From positions 2,444,501 to 2,508,500 of the forward strand of contig NZ_CP023747.1 in the NCBI RefSeq assembly GCF_008704995.1: 64,000 nt of DNA, in the 5' to 3' direction. Positions 33,963 to 42,679 of this stretch are shown here, piece after piece. Position numbers and translations under genes: made by a program. The notes under the pieces were generated by a model. The model was not told the origin of the DNA. It searched no databases and saw only the letters and a program-made list of their open reading frames with translations. This stretch comes from Streptomyces nodosus (GTDB lineage Bacteria > Actinomycetota > Actinomycetes > Streptomycetales > Streptomycetaceae). Numbering within the stretch: position 1 is the stretch's first letter; every line of letters starts with the position of its first letter.

Positions 33963-34892
33963 ATGGCGAGAGACGACCAAGACCACCGAGCCGGCCTCAC
34001 GGTGGCGGTCCTGGGACCCGGCGGGGTCGGCGGGCTGCTCGCCGCGCGGCTGGCCCGGGCCGGGCACCGTGTGATCTGTCTGGCGGGCGAGGAGAGCGTA
34101 CGGACACTGCGTACGCAGGGCATCCACGTCCGCAGTGAGCGGTACGGCGCGTTCACCGCACGGGTGGAGGCGGACACCGAGCTGCGTGAGCCGGCCGATG
34201 TCGTGCTCGTCACGGTCAAGCACACCGCGCTCGACGCCGCACTGGAGCGCGTACCGGAGCAGGTGCTGGGCCAGGACACCCTGGTCGTACCGCTGTTGAA
34301 CGGCGTCGAACATCCCGCGGTGCTGCGCGCCCGCTATGGCGCCGCACGGGTGGCGCCCGCCGTCATCCGGGTCGAGTCCACCCGTGTCGCACCCGGCGTG
34401 ATCGAACATGACAGCCCGTTCGTGGAGGTCGACCTGACCGCGGAGTCCGTGGCGCCGGGACACCTGGACCGGCTCACCGGGGCGCTGGAGTGGTCGGGGG
34501 TGCGGGTCCGGGTCCTGGACGGGGAGGCCGCGGCCCTGTGGGCGAAGATGGCGTTCCTGGCACCCCTCGCACTGCTGACGACGCGGTACGGGGTGCCGCT
34601 GGGAGAGATCCGCACCCGGCACCGCGAGGAGTTGGTGGCCCTGGTGGAGGAGACGGCGGCGGTGGGCCGGGCCTGCGGTGCGGCCACGGACGCGGCGGCG
34701 GCACTGGCCCGTTACGACGCGTTCCCGGCGCAGACGAAGTCCTCGATGCAGCGCGACGCGGAGGCCGGGCGGGCCATCGAACTCGACGCGATCGGCGGCG
34801 CGTTGCTGCGGGCGGCCGAACGGCACGGGGTGGCGGTGCCGGTGGCGACCCGGCTGGTACGGGAGTTGGGCTGGTCCTTCCTGGAGTGCTGA
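33963..34892 (+). CDS. Ketopantoate reductase-like oxidoreductase (ApbA/PanE family)
   Basis: NADPH-dependent reductase-fold protein of 309 residues. The Rossmann loop is VAVLGPGGVGGLLAARLA, followed by VLVTVKHTALDAAL with the catalytic-region Lys. The C-terminal helical domain has SSMQRDAEAGRAIELDAIGG, the conserved Glu-containing motif. In the central motif (ALWAKMAFLAPLALLTTRYG) the Asn residues usually seen after the Lys are absent, so true ketopantoate activity is doubtful; it may act on another 2-keto acid. It converges with the LysR gene, four bases apart. Confidence 0.85.
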   Translation: MARDDQDHRAGLTVAVLGPGGVGGLLAARLARAGHRVICLAGEESVRTLRTQGIHVRSERYGAFTARVEADTELREPADVVLVTVKHTALDAALERVPEQVLGQDTLVVPLLNGVEHPAVLRARYGAARVAPAVIRVESTRVAPGVIEHDSPFVEVDLTAESVAPGHLDRLTGALEWSGVRVRVLDGEAAALWAKMAFLAPLALLTTRYGVPLGEIRTRHREELVALVEETAAVGRACGAATDAAAALARYDAFPAQTKSSMQRDAEAGRAIELDAIGGALLRAAERHGVAVPVATRLVRELGWSFLEC

Positions 34893-34896
34893 GCCC

Positions 34897-35790
34897 TCAG
34901 GTCCCGCCGGTGTGCCGGGCGACCGTGTCGGCGAAGGCGCGTGCCGACGCCGACAGGGTGTCCCAACGCCGCACCGCCCAGCCGACGGTGAGCGGCGACA
35001 GCTCGGGCACCGGCACGAAGCGCAGTCCTGACCCGGCCGGGGAGGGCCAGCCGGGCAGATCGGGCACGACCGCGTGGCCGACGCCGAGTTCGACGAGCAG
35101 CACGGCGGTGTCCCAGTCGGCGACGCTGGTCTCGGAGGCGGTCGTCACCATGCCCAACTCGGTATAGGCGGACTCGAGTCGGGCGCGCGAGGTGGAGCCC
35201 TCGGGGAGCCCGATGAGCCGCAGCCCGGCAAGTTCGGCCGCCTCGATCCGCTCCCGCCCGGCGAGTTCGTCGTCGGCGGGTACGGCGAGCACCCAGGGCA
35301 GGCGGGCGACGGGCCGCTGCTCGACCCCGCGCACGGGCTCCCCGAGGGTCACCCAGGCGAGGTCCAGGCCGGGTTCCTGGAGTGCGGCGAAGCAGCTCCG
35401 GCTGGAGTTCTCCGTCCGGAACTCCAGGCTGACCCCTGGGTACCGCCGCCTGAAGTCGGCCACCGCCGAGGCCATGAAGTGCCGCACGGTGGCGCTGCCC
35501 GTGGCGATCCGTACGACTCCGCCGTCGCCCCGGGCGAGTTCCGCGAGTCTGCGCAGCGCCAGGTCGAGGCCTGAGATCCCTTCCTCGGCGGCCTGCCGGA
35601 GCACGCTCCCGGCTCCGGTGGGGACCACCCCGCGCGGCTGCCGTTCCACCAGGGCGACGCCCACCTCGCGTTCCAGCCTCCGTACGTGCTGGCTCACGGC
35701 CGACTGGGTGCAGCCGAGTTCCCGGGCCACGGCGCTGAGGCTTCCGGCGCGGCAGACGGCGACGAAGACACGCAGATCATCGAGGGTCAT
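34897..35790 (-). CDS. LysR-family transcriptional regulator
   Basis: Regulator of 297 residues; the ATG at 35790 starts MTLDDLRVFVAVCRAGSLSA. The winged helix-turn-helix is residues 1-60 (ARELGCTQSAVSQHVRRLER), followed by a linker helix and a periplasmic-binding-like effector domain with FRTENSSRSCFAAL. No strong ribosome site is seen. Being convergent with the reductase gene, it is not placed in the usual divergent LysR position, so its target is unclear. Confidence 0.9.
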   Translation of the reverse strand: MTLDDLRVFVAVCRAGSLSAVARELGCTQSAVSQHVRRLEREVGVALVERQPRGVVPTGAGSVLRQAAEEGISGLDLALRRLAELARGDGGVVRIATGSATVRHFMASAVADFRRRYPGVSLEFRTENSSRSCFAALQEPGLDLAWVTLGEPVRGVEQRPVARLPWVLAVPADDELAGRERIEAAELAGLRLIGLPEGSTSRARLESAYTELGMVTTASETSVADWDTAVLLVELGVGHAVVPDLPGWPSPAGSGLRFVPVPELSPLTVGWAVRRWDTLSASARAFADTVARHTGGT

Positions 35791-35808
35791 GAAGATCAAA
35801 GGTAGCGG

Positions 35809-35826
35809 CCGCCCGAAACCGGGCGG
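35809..35826. terminator. Terminator of the MarR-MFS-isochorismatase operon
   Basis: CCGCCCG and CGGGCGG form a seven-pair stem with an AAAC loop, 63 bases beyond the isochorismatase stop and upstream of the LysR start. Confidence 0.55.
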
Positions 35827-35888
35827 ACGGCCCGGGCCACCATGCGGTCCCGGCCCTCGGGCGGACGACCGCGCGGTGGCCCGGCGGC

Positions 35889-36476
35889 TCAGACCGCGTG
35901 CGTCTTGGCCAGCAGTTCCAGGACATCGGCCGTGGTGCCCGTCTCGCCGAGGCGCGGGAAGATCCGCTCGACGCTTCCGCGGTGCGCCTCGGGGTCGGAG
36001 TCGGTCATCGCGTCGGCGACGAGCGTGACATGGTAGCCGTGCTCGTACGCGGCCCGTGCGGTGGATTCCACGCCGATGCTGGTGGCGACGCCGGTCAGCA
36101 CGATCTGGGTGACCCCGCGCCGCCGCAGCTGGACATCGAGGTCGGTGCCGTGGAAGGCGCCCCAGTTGTGCTTGGTGACAAGGATGTCGCCCGGGTGCCC
36201 GGAGAGTTCGTCGACGACGAGGTCCCAGCCCTCGGGGAAGGCGCCGGCGCCGCGCTGCTGCTCGGTACGGCCGGGAGGGACGTCGGCCCCGTCGGCGGCG
36301 AAGGAGACCCGGACCAGGACGACCGGCAGGTTCCGGGCCCGGAAGGCGTCGGCGAGTTCGACGGTGCGGGCCAGGACCTCGGGGCCGCTGTGGGGCTGGC
36401 CTGGCAGTCCCAGGATGCCGTTCTGCAGGTCGATCACGACCAGGGCGGTACGCGGGTCGAGCGTGGTGAGAGCCAT
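35889..36476 (-). CDS. Isochorismatase-family hydrolase
   Basis: Cysteine-hydrolase-fold protein of 195 residues. The catalytic Asp is in ALVVIDLQNGI and the Lys in LVTKHNWGAFHGTDLD. Where nicotinamidases have the nucleophilic Cys, this protein has Gly (VLTGVATSIGVESTARAAYE), as in isochorismatases of the PhzD/EntB type that do not need Cys. It may thus split a vinyl ether or act on another small substrate. It is the last gene after MarR and MFS, three bases from the transporter stop. Confidence 0.88.
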   Translation of the reverse strand: MALTTLDPRTALVVIDLQNGILGLPGQPHSGPEVLARTVELADAFRARNLPVVLVRVSFAADGADVPPGRTEQQRGAGAFPEGWDLVVDELSGHPGDILVTKHNWGAFHGTDLDVQLRRRGVTQIVLTGVATSIGVESTARAAYEHGYHVTLVADAMTDSDPEAHRGSVERIFPRLGETGTTADVLELLAKTHAV

Positions 36477-36479
36477 GGA

Positions 36480-37889
36480 TCAGGCCTTTCCTGAGCTGAG
36501 GGTGGGGGTGAGGGTGGACAGGGAGCGGTCCGGCAGGATGACCAGCACGAGCAGCACGGACCCCGCCGCCATGAACAGGGCCAGCTCATGCAGTCCGGCC
36601 GTGTCGGCGCCGTGGGCGAAGAAGGCCGCGTCGGCCGCGGAGGCGCCCAGCGCGCCCAGATAGGAGAAGGTGCGCAGCAACCCGGCGGCGGAGGCGATGC
36701 GTTCGGGTACGGCCTGCCGGTAGAGGGCGTTCTGGTTGGCGAGGCCGATCAGGCCCTGCGGTATGCCCATCACGACGCCGACGGCGAGCAGCAGCCACAC
36801 CGGGCTGTCGGAGTGCAGCAGAAGCAGCAGGCCGCAGCCCACGACCTGGAGGACGCCGCCCACCAGCAGCTTGCCGCGCACGGCCTCGCGACGCCCGGTG
36901 AGGCCGGAGACGGTGAGCGCGCTCAGCGACAGCGGCAGCAGGACCAGGCCCGCGCCGGCCGCGTTCAGCCCGCGGCCCTCCTCCAGCCACTGGGCGAAGC
37001 CGAACATGAAGCAGTACAGGGTGGTGTAGCCGAGGAGCTGGCGCAGATAGGTGACCAGCAGCGGCACGGTGCCGCCGAGCACCCGCAGGTCGATGAAGGG
37101 CACCGCCGTGCGCAGCTCCCGCAGGGCGAACCCGGCGGCCGCCACGGCGGCGAGCGGCAGCAGCCACCAGTGGGCGAGCCGGGGGCTCATCAGGAAGTAC
37201 ATGAGGGAGAGGAGCGTGGCGGAGAAGAGAAGCATGCCCGGCAGGTCGACCCCGCGCCGTTCCCGGACGGTCGTCGTCCTGGGCAGCCACATCGCGCCGA
37301 GGACCAGACAGGCCACGGACAGCGGCACATTGACCGTGAAGATGGCCCGCCAGCCGCCCACCCCGATGAGGAACCCGCCGAGCGCGGGACCGACGGCGGC
37401 GACGGTCTGGTTGGCGACGGAGAGCGCGGTCAGCACCCCGGCCGGGCTGTCCTGCCCGGTGCGTTCGGTCTCGCTCCGGGTCAGCTGCATGGCGGCCGGA
37501 TACGCGGCCGAGGTCCCGAGGCCGAGCAGCACCCGCGCGGCGATCAGCACCCCGAGGGAGGGGGCAAGGGCGCCCATCAGACCGGCGGCACCCACCAGCG
37601 CCGTACCGATCAGATAGAGCCGCCGTGGCCCGTACATGTCGACCAGGCGCCCGATGACGGGCTGGCCCACGGCGGTGGCGAGGTAGAGCCCCGAGACCAG
37701 CCAGGCGGTCTCGGACGGCGGCGCCCCGAAGGCCACCCCGATCGGGACCAGCGCCACGGCGATCATCGAGGAGTTGATCGGGTTCAGTATGGAACCCAGG
37801 ATCATCGGGGCGATCAGCCGGCGGTCGAAGCGGCCGGCAGGCGCGGCACGCTCGGCACCTCCCACCGTGCGTATGGGTTTCGATGTCAC
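36480..37889 (-). CDS. MFS transporter, DHA-type
   Basis: Exporter of 469 residues with 12-14 transmembrane segments. The GTG at 37889 overlaps the MarR stop (GTGA). The first helix carries ILNPINSSMIAVALVPIG, an EmrB-like signature, and motif A is GRLVDMYGPRRLYL. Position behind a MarR gene suggests drug- or metabolite-induced efflux, perhaps of the substrate or product of the isochorismatase-like enzyme downstream. Confidence 0.9.
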   Translation of the reverse strand: MTSKPIRTVGGAERAAPAGRFDRRLIAPMILGSILNPINSSMIAVALVPIGVAFGAPPSETAWLVSGLYLATAVGQPVIGRLVDMYGPRRLYLIGTALVGAAGLMGALAPSLGVLIAARVLLGLGTSAAYPAAMQLTRSETERTGQDSPAGVLTALSVANQTVAAVGPALGGFLIGVGGWRAIFTVNVPLSVACLVLGAMWLPRTTTVRERRGVDLPGMLLFSATLLSLMYFLMSPRLAHWWLLPLAAVAAAGFALRELRTAVPFIDLRVLGGTVPLLVTYLRQLLGYTTLYCFMFGFAQWLEEGRGLNAAGAGLVLLPLSLSALTVSGLTGRREAVRGKLLVGGVLQVVGCGLLLLLHSDSPVWLLLAVGVVMGIPQGLIGLANQNALYRQAVPERIASAAGLLRTFSYLGALGASAADAAFFAHGADTAGLHELALFMAAGSVLLVLVILPDRSLSTLTPTLSSGKA

Positions 37890-38335
37890 GACCGGGTGAG
37901 CCGTTCCATCAGCGAGAGCCCCTCGAGGACCGTCTGGCGTTCGTCCTCGGTGAAACGGTCCTCCAGGGCGCGGGCCAGCCATTCGTGCCGGGCCGCCCGG
38001 TCCCCCTCGACCCTCTCCCGCCCGGCCTCCGTGAGGGTGACCAGTTGACGCCGGCCGTCGTCGGGGTCGGGGCTGCGCCGGATCAGACCGTGCTGTTCGA
38101 GCCCGGCGAGGGTGGCCGCCATCGACTGCGGGCGCACCCCCTCGGCGGACGCCAGGGTGCTGGCGGTGGCGGCACCGCCCTTGCTCACCAACGTGAGCGC
38201 GGACACCTGGGAGGGGGTCAGTTCATCGTCCCCGGCGACCTCCCTGATGCGGCGCCGCAGCCGGCTGAACACCACCCGCAGATCACGTGCGGCACGGGCG
38301 GCGGAATCGGACACGCCATCGGGGTTCAGCTCCAT
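37886..38335 (-). CDS. MarR-family transcriptional regulator
   Basis: Repressor-type regulator of 149 residues. The winged helix-turn-helix is clear: LTPSQVSALTLVSKGGAATA, VRPQSMAATLAGLEQHGLIR and the wing RSPDPDDGRRQLVTLTEAGR. It leads the MFS-isochorismatase operon. The region before it has direct and inverted repeats that may be its operators. Confidence 0.92.
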   Translation of the reverse strand: MELNPDGVSDSAARAARDLRVVFSRLRRRIREVAGDDELTPSQVSALTLVSKGGAATASTLASAEGVRPQSMAATLAGLEQHGLIRRSPDPDDGRRQLVTLTEAGRERVEGDRAARHEWLARALEDRFTEDERQTVLEGLSLMERLTRS

Positions 38336-38354
38336 GGCCCCACGCTAAATCCTT

Positions 38355-38417
38355 CAGGCAAGCCTGTCCAGTTTCACCTGAACAGCTTTCCTGCACAGCT
38401 CCACCTGAACAATTTTC
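38355..38417. promoter_or_regulatory. Repeat-rich control region of the MarR operon
   Basis: CAGGCAAGCCTG (38355-38366) is a perfect inverted repeat. CACCTGAACA occurs as a direct repeat at 38375-38384 and 38402-38411, each followed by a short T-rich run, 27 bases apart. They lie upstream of marR and 90-150 bases from the divergent 38507 gene. Confidence 0.55.
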
Positions 38418-38506
38418 CCCGGACATATGGGTGCGGAGTCAGCCGTTCGAGCGAACCCGGAAGAAGCGACTCGCACCAGAAAATCGAACAGGCGTACCAT
38501 TGCGGC

Positions 38507-38866
38507 GTGGCTGCGACCCATGACTTTCCGAGTGACCTCCTCGCCGGCCAGGAGGAGCTGCATCAGGTCCGGGCGGAGCTTCTGGCCCTGCTGAAGCGAC
38601 TGCCCTGGTCGGTGGAACCCCTGGACGGGTTCAGCGACAACACCGCCTGGCGCAAGGTCGAGCGCCCCGCCTCCCCGGGCTGGACCGAGGACGAGCAGGC
38701 CCAGGTGGAGAAGCTCCGGCGGCGCGAGCGGGAGCTGGCGGTGTTCGTCTCCTGCCACCGCTTCTGGGCGGAGGTGACGGCCGAGGACACGGTGAACGCA
38801 CGCGCACACCTCAAGCACGCACATGCCTCCGCGCACGACGAGCAGCAACTCGGGCGGATGACGTGA
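38507..38866 (+). CDS. Hypothetical protein (Streptomyces-type, 119 aa)
   Basis: Acidic, mostly helical soluble protein. Notable stretches are SDLLAGQEELHQVRAELLAL, RLPWSVEPLDGFSDN and EDEQAQVEKLRRRERELAVF, ending with a His-rich helix. I do not recognise a domain. The GTG at 38507 has TACCAT (38495-38500) six bases before it and no ribosome site, so a leaderless transcript is likely. It is divergent from marR. Confidence 0.75.
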   Translation: MAATHDFPSDLLAGQEELHQVRAELLALLKRLPWSVEPLDGFSDNTAWRKVERPASPGWTEDEQAQVEKLRRRERELAVFVSCHRFWAEVTAEDTVNARAHLKHAHASAHDEQQLGRMT

Positions 38867-38878
38867 GCCGGACCGGCC

Positions 38879-39178
38879 TCAGGCCTGTTCCAGCGCCTCC
38901 CCGAACTCGCGCAACGACTTGCTGTGGTTGCTGCGAGCCAGCTCATGCCCGACGGCGATGGCCAGCGCCACCGGCCAGTCGATGACCTCGAGCGCCGTGA
39001 GGATGCCGAGCCCCACGAAATAGGCGAGCTGCTCCTTGCACGGCAGATCGAACTGCAGATCACCCATACGAACGGTCACCGAATTGTCCGAGATGATCCG
39101 CTCAGCAGCAGCGCGAGGCCCCTCGGATCCACCGGAGGAGGTGATATCGGCGACTGCCATGCTTGCTCGCGCGCTCAT
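38879..39178 (-). CDS. Hypothetical small protein with hydrophobic centre
   Basis: Protein of 99 residues. The middle, MGDLQFDLPCKEQLAYFVGL, then LGILTALEVIDWPVALAIAV, holds one hydrophobic segment, and the tail is polar. Similar short proteins occur widely in Streptomyces without known function. It converges on the 38507-38866 gene. Codon use is in keeping with a real gene. Confidence 0.65.
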   Translation of the reverse strand: MSARASMAVADITSSGGSEGPRAAAERIISDNSVTVRMGDLQFDLPCKEQLAYFVGLGILTALEVIDWPVALAIAVGHELARSNHSKSLREFGEALEQA

Positions 39179-39285
39179 GTCTCACCCGTCCCGTCACCCA
39201 CTGCCGGACATCCACTCGACCTCGATCCCCTCCCCTCACGCTAACCGCATATGTCACACCGCGCCCCGTTTCAACGGCTCACCGC

Positions 39286-39861
39286 TCAGAGCTTGCCTCC
39301 CACCAGAACCGTGCGATGACCTCCCAGCACGCCCGCAAACCGTTCGAGGAAGCCGGGGCTGAACTCGGGCCAGTTCCAGAACTCGAAGCCCAGGTACCCG
39401 AACGCATAGTGATCGTTGTCCCAGAGCCACACCCCCAGCTCACCGGCCCGACCGCAGTGCGGGCAGGCCACGGCGGCTCGGTCCGTGTCGTGCCAGGTGC
39501 CGATGGCCTGGTCGAACGGCTCCCAGGCCCCCTCGATCTCATCCCACTCATCGGTGTACAGATCCACCTGGGCGGCACAGCACGGACAGACGGCGTATCC
39601 GGCATCGCCCTGGCCGCCATGGAAAACGGTCCGCCCTGTCTCGATCTTGAGCCCGTCACTGGGCTCCCAGTCCTCCCGCCCGACCGCCCGAGCCCAGCGC
39701 GGACCAGGCGGATACCCCCACGGGGCACCGAGAACACAGTCGGTGCGCTCGGCCCGCACTATCTCTTCCTCGACAAGCCATTCAAGGCCGCGAGCGGCGA
39801 GGACCTTCGCATCCACCGGCGTGGCATCCAGGTCCACCAGGGTCTGAAAGTGGCTTCCCAT
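39286..39861 (-). CDS. Hypothetical protein with a zinc-ribbon-like Cys pair
   Basis: Protein of 191 residues from the ATG at 39861. Two knuckles, VCPCCAAQVDL and ACPHCGRAGEL, could bind one zinc. The rest is rich in Trp, Asp and Phe (WLWDNDHYAFGYLGFEFWNW). It looks soluble, and no enzyme motif is seen. Its start lacks a strong ribosome site. It lies in the presumed accessory segment. Confidence 0.7.
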   Translation of the reverse strand: MGSHFQTLVDLDATPVDAKVLAARGLEWLVEEEIVRAERTDCVLGAPWGYPPGPRWARAVGREDWEPSDGLKIETGRTVFHGGQGDAGYAVCPCCAAQVDLYTDEWDEIEGAWEPFDQAIGTWHDTDRAAVACPHCGRAGELGVWLWDNDHYAFGYLGFEFWNWPEFSPGFLERFAGVLGGHRTVLVGGKL

Positions 39862-39944
39862 GAAGGCGACAGTAGAAGGCCCCACTGACAGCCCGGCGAT
39901 CGCGCCCAGCACCCGAATTCAGCCCAGCCGCTTGCACAAGAACC

Positions 39945-40409
39945 TTATAGATGCTGCTTGGCCAAGCCGACGAGTCGGCTGATCTCGTCACGGGTCCGCA
40001 CCCTCAGCTCGTCCAGCTCCGCCCTGCCGTCCGCCTTGAACAGCTTCGTGATGTCCGTGAGCACGTCTTCCGCCGTCCGGCTCAGCCTCTCGTCGTCCGT
40101 CAGCATCTGCACCCGAAAAAGGGCCTCTTGGGCACGGGAGCGCAAGTCGTACGCGCGGATGCGCACCGCGTCGGGGTCCCCCGGCGGCGGCTGCTCGTGC
40201 TCACAGAACCAGAGGTGGACCAGGCAGCGGCGGTAGTCGACCAACGCGCCCGCATAGGCCGAGGAGGCGTCGAGCCTCTCCTGCCGCAGCGTCTCGCGAC
40301 GGCTGAGCTGATGGCTCCTTTCGGTACCGCGCTGCTGAAATGCCAGGGTGATCCCCGATCCGAGCAGGGTTCCAAGGACGGCTATGGCGCTCGCGATGAT
40401 GGACTCCAC
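39945..40409 (-). CDS. Hypothetical membrane-anchored coiled-coil protein
   Basis: Protein of 154 residues with a single N-terminal transmembrane segment (MESIIASAIAVLGTLLGSGI) followed by a charged helical stretch (QLSRRETLRQERLDASSAYA) and more helices rich in Arg, Asp and Leu. Such short helix-plus-anchor proteins are common in Streptomyces and have no known role. Confidence 0.7.
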   Translation of the reverse strand: MESIIASAIAVLGTLLGSGITLAFQQRGTERSHQLSRRETLRQERLDASSAYAGALVDYRRCLVHLWFCEHEQPPPGDPDAVRIRAYDLRSRAQEALFRVQMLTDDERLSRTAEDVLTDITKLFKADGRAELDELRVRTRDEISRLVGLAKQHL

Positions 40410-40489
40410 GCCTCAAGCTGATCACGCTCTCCACCCTCGGCGGGCCGAAAGCCCGACTTCTCCCCTCAGGCGGAAACGCCCTGAGCCTG

Positions 40490-40903
40490 CTACCGCATGA
40501 TCAGCCGTGGACGGGCATCCGGGCGCCCGTACGTCAGGATGCGCGGCAGCACTTCGCGCATGCGCGCCACGTCCGCCGCCGGCGCACGAAGCAAGATCTC
40601 GACGACGGGATCGGTAAGCCCAAGGTCGCCCAGCGACGAAGGGTCCAGCGTCACCCTCAGCACATCACCGGCGAGCTCCACCTCGCGTACGCAGCCGTAG
40701 GCGGTGCCCTGGTCGGGGGTGACGAGGCAATGTGTGTCCATGCCGAGGGACGCTTCCTGGCTGTCGGGTTCGTCGAAGTCGCACATGAACACGAGGGAGA
40801 ACCCCTCCTCGTCGTTCGACTCGGCCAGTCCCGCCATCACGCAGGCGCCTTCGTCCGGATCGTCGAGCCCGCAAGCAGCCCGCGCCGTGAACCTGTACGT
40901 CAT
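40490..40903 (-). CDS. Imm10-family immunity-like protein
   Basis: Protein of 137 residues. The conserved features are MTYRFTARAACGLDD, GFSLVFMCDFDEPDSQEASL, MDTHCLVTPDQGTAYGCVRE and the end ILTYGRPDARPRLIMR, the pattern of the Imm10 immunity family linked to contact-dependent or polymorphic toxins. No toxin gene lies beside it, so it is an orphan immunity gene or has another role. It lies in the accessory segment. Confidence 0.7.
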   Translation of the reverse strand: MTYRFTARAACGLDDPDEGACVMAGLAESNDEEGFSLVFMCDFDEPDSQEASLGMDTHCLVTPDQGTAYGCVREVELAGDVLRVTLDPSSLGDLGLTDPVVEILLRAPAADVARMREVLPRILTYGRPDARPRLIMR

Positions 40904-40969
40904 ACGGGCGTTCTAGCACGTGCCTCTGACCGCTTGGAGCGCGGCCGCTCATCGGCGACCGGGGGAGGA

Positions 40970-41836
40970 TCAGTCGGCGACCGGGGTCTCGGGCTTCATC
41001 TCGTACGAGTTCTGGAGGGCCTGGGGCCGAGTCCCCAGTCCGTCCGTGACCTTGCGCTCCCACGGAACCTGCTGGAGGCGCTTGGTCTCCTCGATCATCG
41101 ACTTGGGCTCCAGATTGCGATAGCTGTCGACCTCGCCGGCGGCTACCGCGGTCATGGTCGCGTACACCGGCTCAGGGTCGAACTGCGCTCGGGGGAATGC
41201 GAGTTCCGCGTAGTCGAAGAGCCGCTCGGACGGGTCGTCCTCCCAGCTCTCCCAGGTCTGGAACATGCGGTCGTTGAAGCCGGTCAGGAAGGGTCCGGGG
41301 TTGATGGTTGCGACCTCGATGCCGAATTCCTGCAGCTCATACGCCATGGTCTCGGCAATGGCCTCGACGGCGTGCTTGGAGGCGGAGTAGATGCCGGTGA
41401 AGGGATTGACGTTCAGGCCCTCCCGGGAGGAGACCCAGACGATGCGTCCGGCGCCCCGCTTGACCATCTGCTTCGCGATCCCCTGAGTGAGAAGAAGCGG
41501 CCCGACGACATTGACCTCGAACTCGTGGCGGATGTTGCGGGCGGGGATGTCGACGGTGGAGCCGCCCTCGCCCACGCCCGCGTTGTTCACCAGGATCTCG
41601 ACATTCCACGCCAGCGCCTTCCGTCGATCGCCGTCATGGGTGACATCCAGTTTCTCTACCTGAAGTCTCACTCCCCGTTCGGCCGCTTGGCGCTTGAGCG
41701 TCTGGACCTGCCCGTAGATCTCCACCGCCGCGATGACCTCGAAGCCCTTCTCCGCCAGCCGCATGGCGACCTCGTGCCCGAACCCGGACCCCGCACCGGT
41801 GATGAGCACCTTTCTCAGTTCCGCCGTACCGGCCAT
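40970..41836 (-). CDS. Short-chain dehydrogenase/reductase (SDR)
   Basis: Classical SDR of 288 residues. Cofactor loop VLITGAGSGFGHEVAMRLAE, NNAG in ILVNNAGVGEGG, catalytic Ser in IVWVSSREG and YxxxK as YSASKHAVE. The substrate pocket after NPGPFLTGFND is long. Substrate unknown; relatives act on ketones, steroids or sugars. No partner gene is adjacent. Confidence 0.9.
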   Translation of the reverse strand: MAGTAELRKVLITGAGSGFGHEVAMRLAEKGFEVIAAVEIYGQVQTLKRQAAERGVRLQVEKLDVTHDGDRRKALAWNVEILVNNAGVGEGGSTVDIPARNIRHEFEVNVVGPLLLTQGIAKQMVKRGAGRIVWVSSREGLNVNPFTGIYSASKHAVEAIAETMAYELQEFGIEVATINPGPFLTGFNDRMFQTWESWEDDPSERLFDYAELAFPRAQFDPEPVYATMTAVAAGEVDSYRNLEPKSMIEETKRLQQVPWERKVTDGLGTRPQALQNSYEMKPETPVAD

Positions 41837-42274
41837 GGTGAGGGGATTCCCTTCGGATTGAGCGACAGTCGATGGCGGAACCAGCCCACGCGACGTCGAG
41901 CTGCGCGCTCGACCACGACGGCCTCTTTGACCGTTTCGCCGACGAACGGGCCCATTGTCGGACGGGGCTCACTTCCCTCGACGTCGCGCCACGCGCCACC
42001 GATCCACAATGGGCACGGATGGATGGCGCTGACCCAGCACCTCCTCGACTCCTCAACCGGAGGACCCGCGGTATCTCATGAACGGCCGTGAACATTGCCG
42101 AACGGGACTGAATGCGACGGAAACCGAGACGGTCTGTGGCTCGACTGATCGCCGCTGCCTGTCGGCGACCACGAGGACGACGCGGTGGCGATAGGGGCCA
42201 CTGAGCACCCCCGCACGGCCCCCTGTGCGACGATCAGGCCCGCGTGACGGGACACGCGAATGGAGGGGCGGGAC
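41837..42274. other. 438-base region without a supported gene
   Basis: Several short open frames exist on both strands but none has consistent coding character or a ribosome site. It must hold the SDR promoter on the left and, on the right, the leader of the small membrane protein gene. No repeat or hairpin stands out. Confidence 0.4.
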
Positions 42275-42571
42275 ATGGACTGGTTCTTTGTCGGCGCGGC
42301 TGCGGTGGGCTTTGGCCTGTTGGCTGTGGGCGGCGTCCTGGCGTTGGCCACCGGTTGGCTGGCGCCGTGGCTGCGAGGCCGCGTAGTTCGGCCGGACCTG
42401 TGGGGGTACGGGACGGTGTCGCTGGCCGCGGGCCTGGCGACGGTCATGTCCTTCAAGATGGCAGTGGATTCGGAGATCGTGCTGGATACGCTCTTCGTCC
42501 TCGCCATGGCGTTGGTCATTCTGGGCGGCCTGCTTCAGAGACGCTCGCTGCGTCGCCCCACAGACCAGTAA
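42275..42571 (+). CDS. Small membrane protein, unknown function
   Basis: Protein of 98 residues; ATG at 42275 after GGAGGGG. Three hydrophobic segments: WFFVGAAAVGFGLLAVGG, GTVSLAAGLATVMSFKMAV and LFVLAMALVILGGLLQ, ending in a basic RRSLRRPTDQ. No family recognised. GC content is a little below its surroundings. Confidence 0.7.
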   Translation: MDWFFVGAAAVGFGLLAVGGVLALATGWLAPWLRGRVVRPDLWGYGTVSLAAGLATVMSFKMAVDSEIVLDTLFVLAMALVILGGLLQRRSLRRPTDQ

Positions 42572-42581
42572 CCGCCCGGCC

Positions 42582-42659
42582 TTTCGGCTGTTCTACGTCG
42601 ACTTCAAGAACGACAAGTCCACGAGCGACGACCCCGAGACGGCCCAGGAGGGTGCGTAA
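42582..42659 (+). pseudogene. Possible 3' remnant of a coding sequence
   Basis: From 42582 an open frame encodes FRLFYVDFKNDKSTSDDPET and a short end before TAA at 42657-42659. It has no start codon of its own and begins soon after the previous stop. It looks like the last 25 residues of a lost gene, but I cannot name the parent. Confidence 0.3.
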
Positions 42660-42679
42660 GTCCCTGGCCTGCGCATAGG

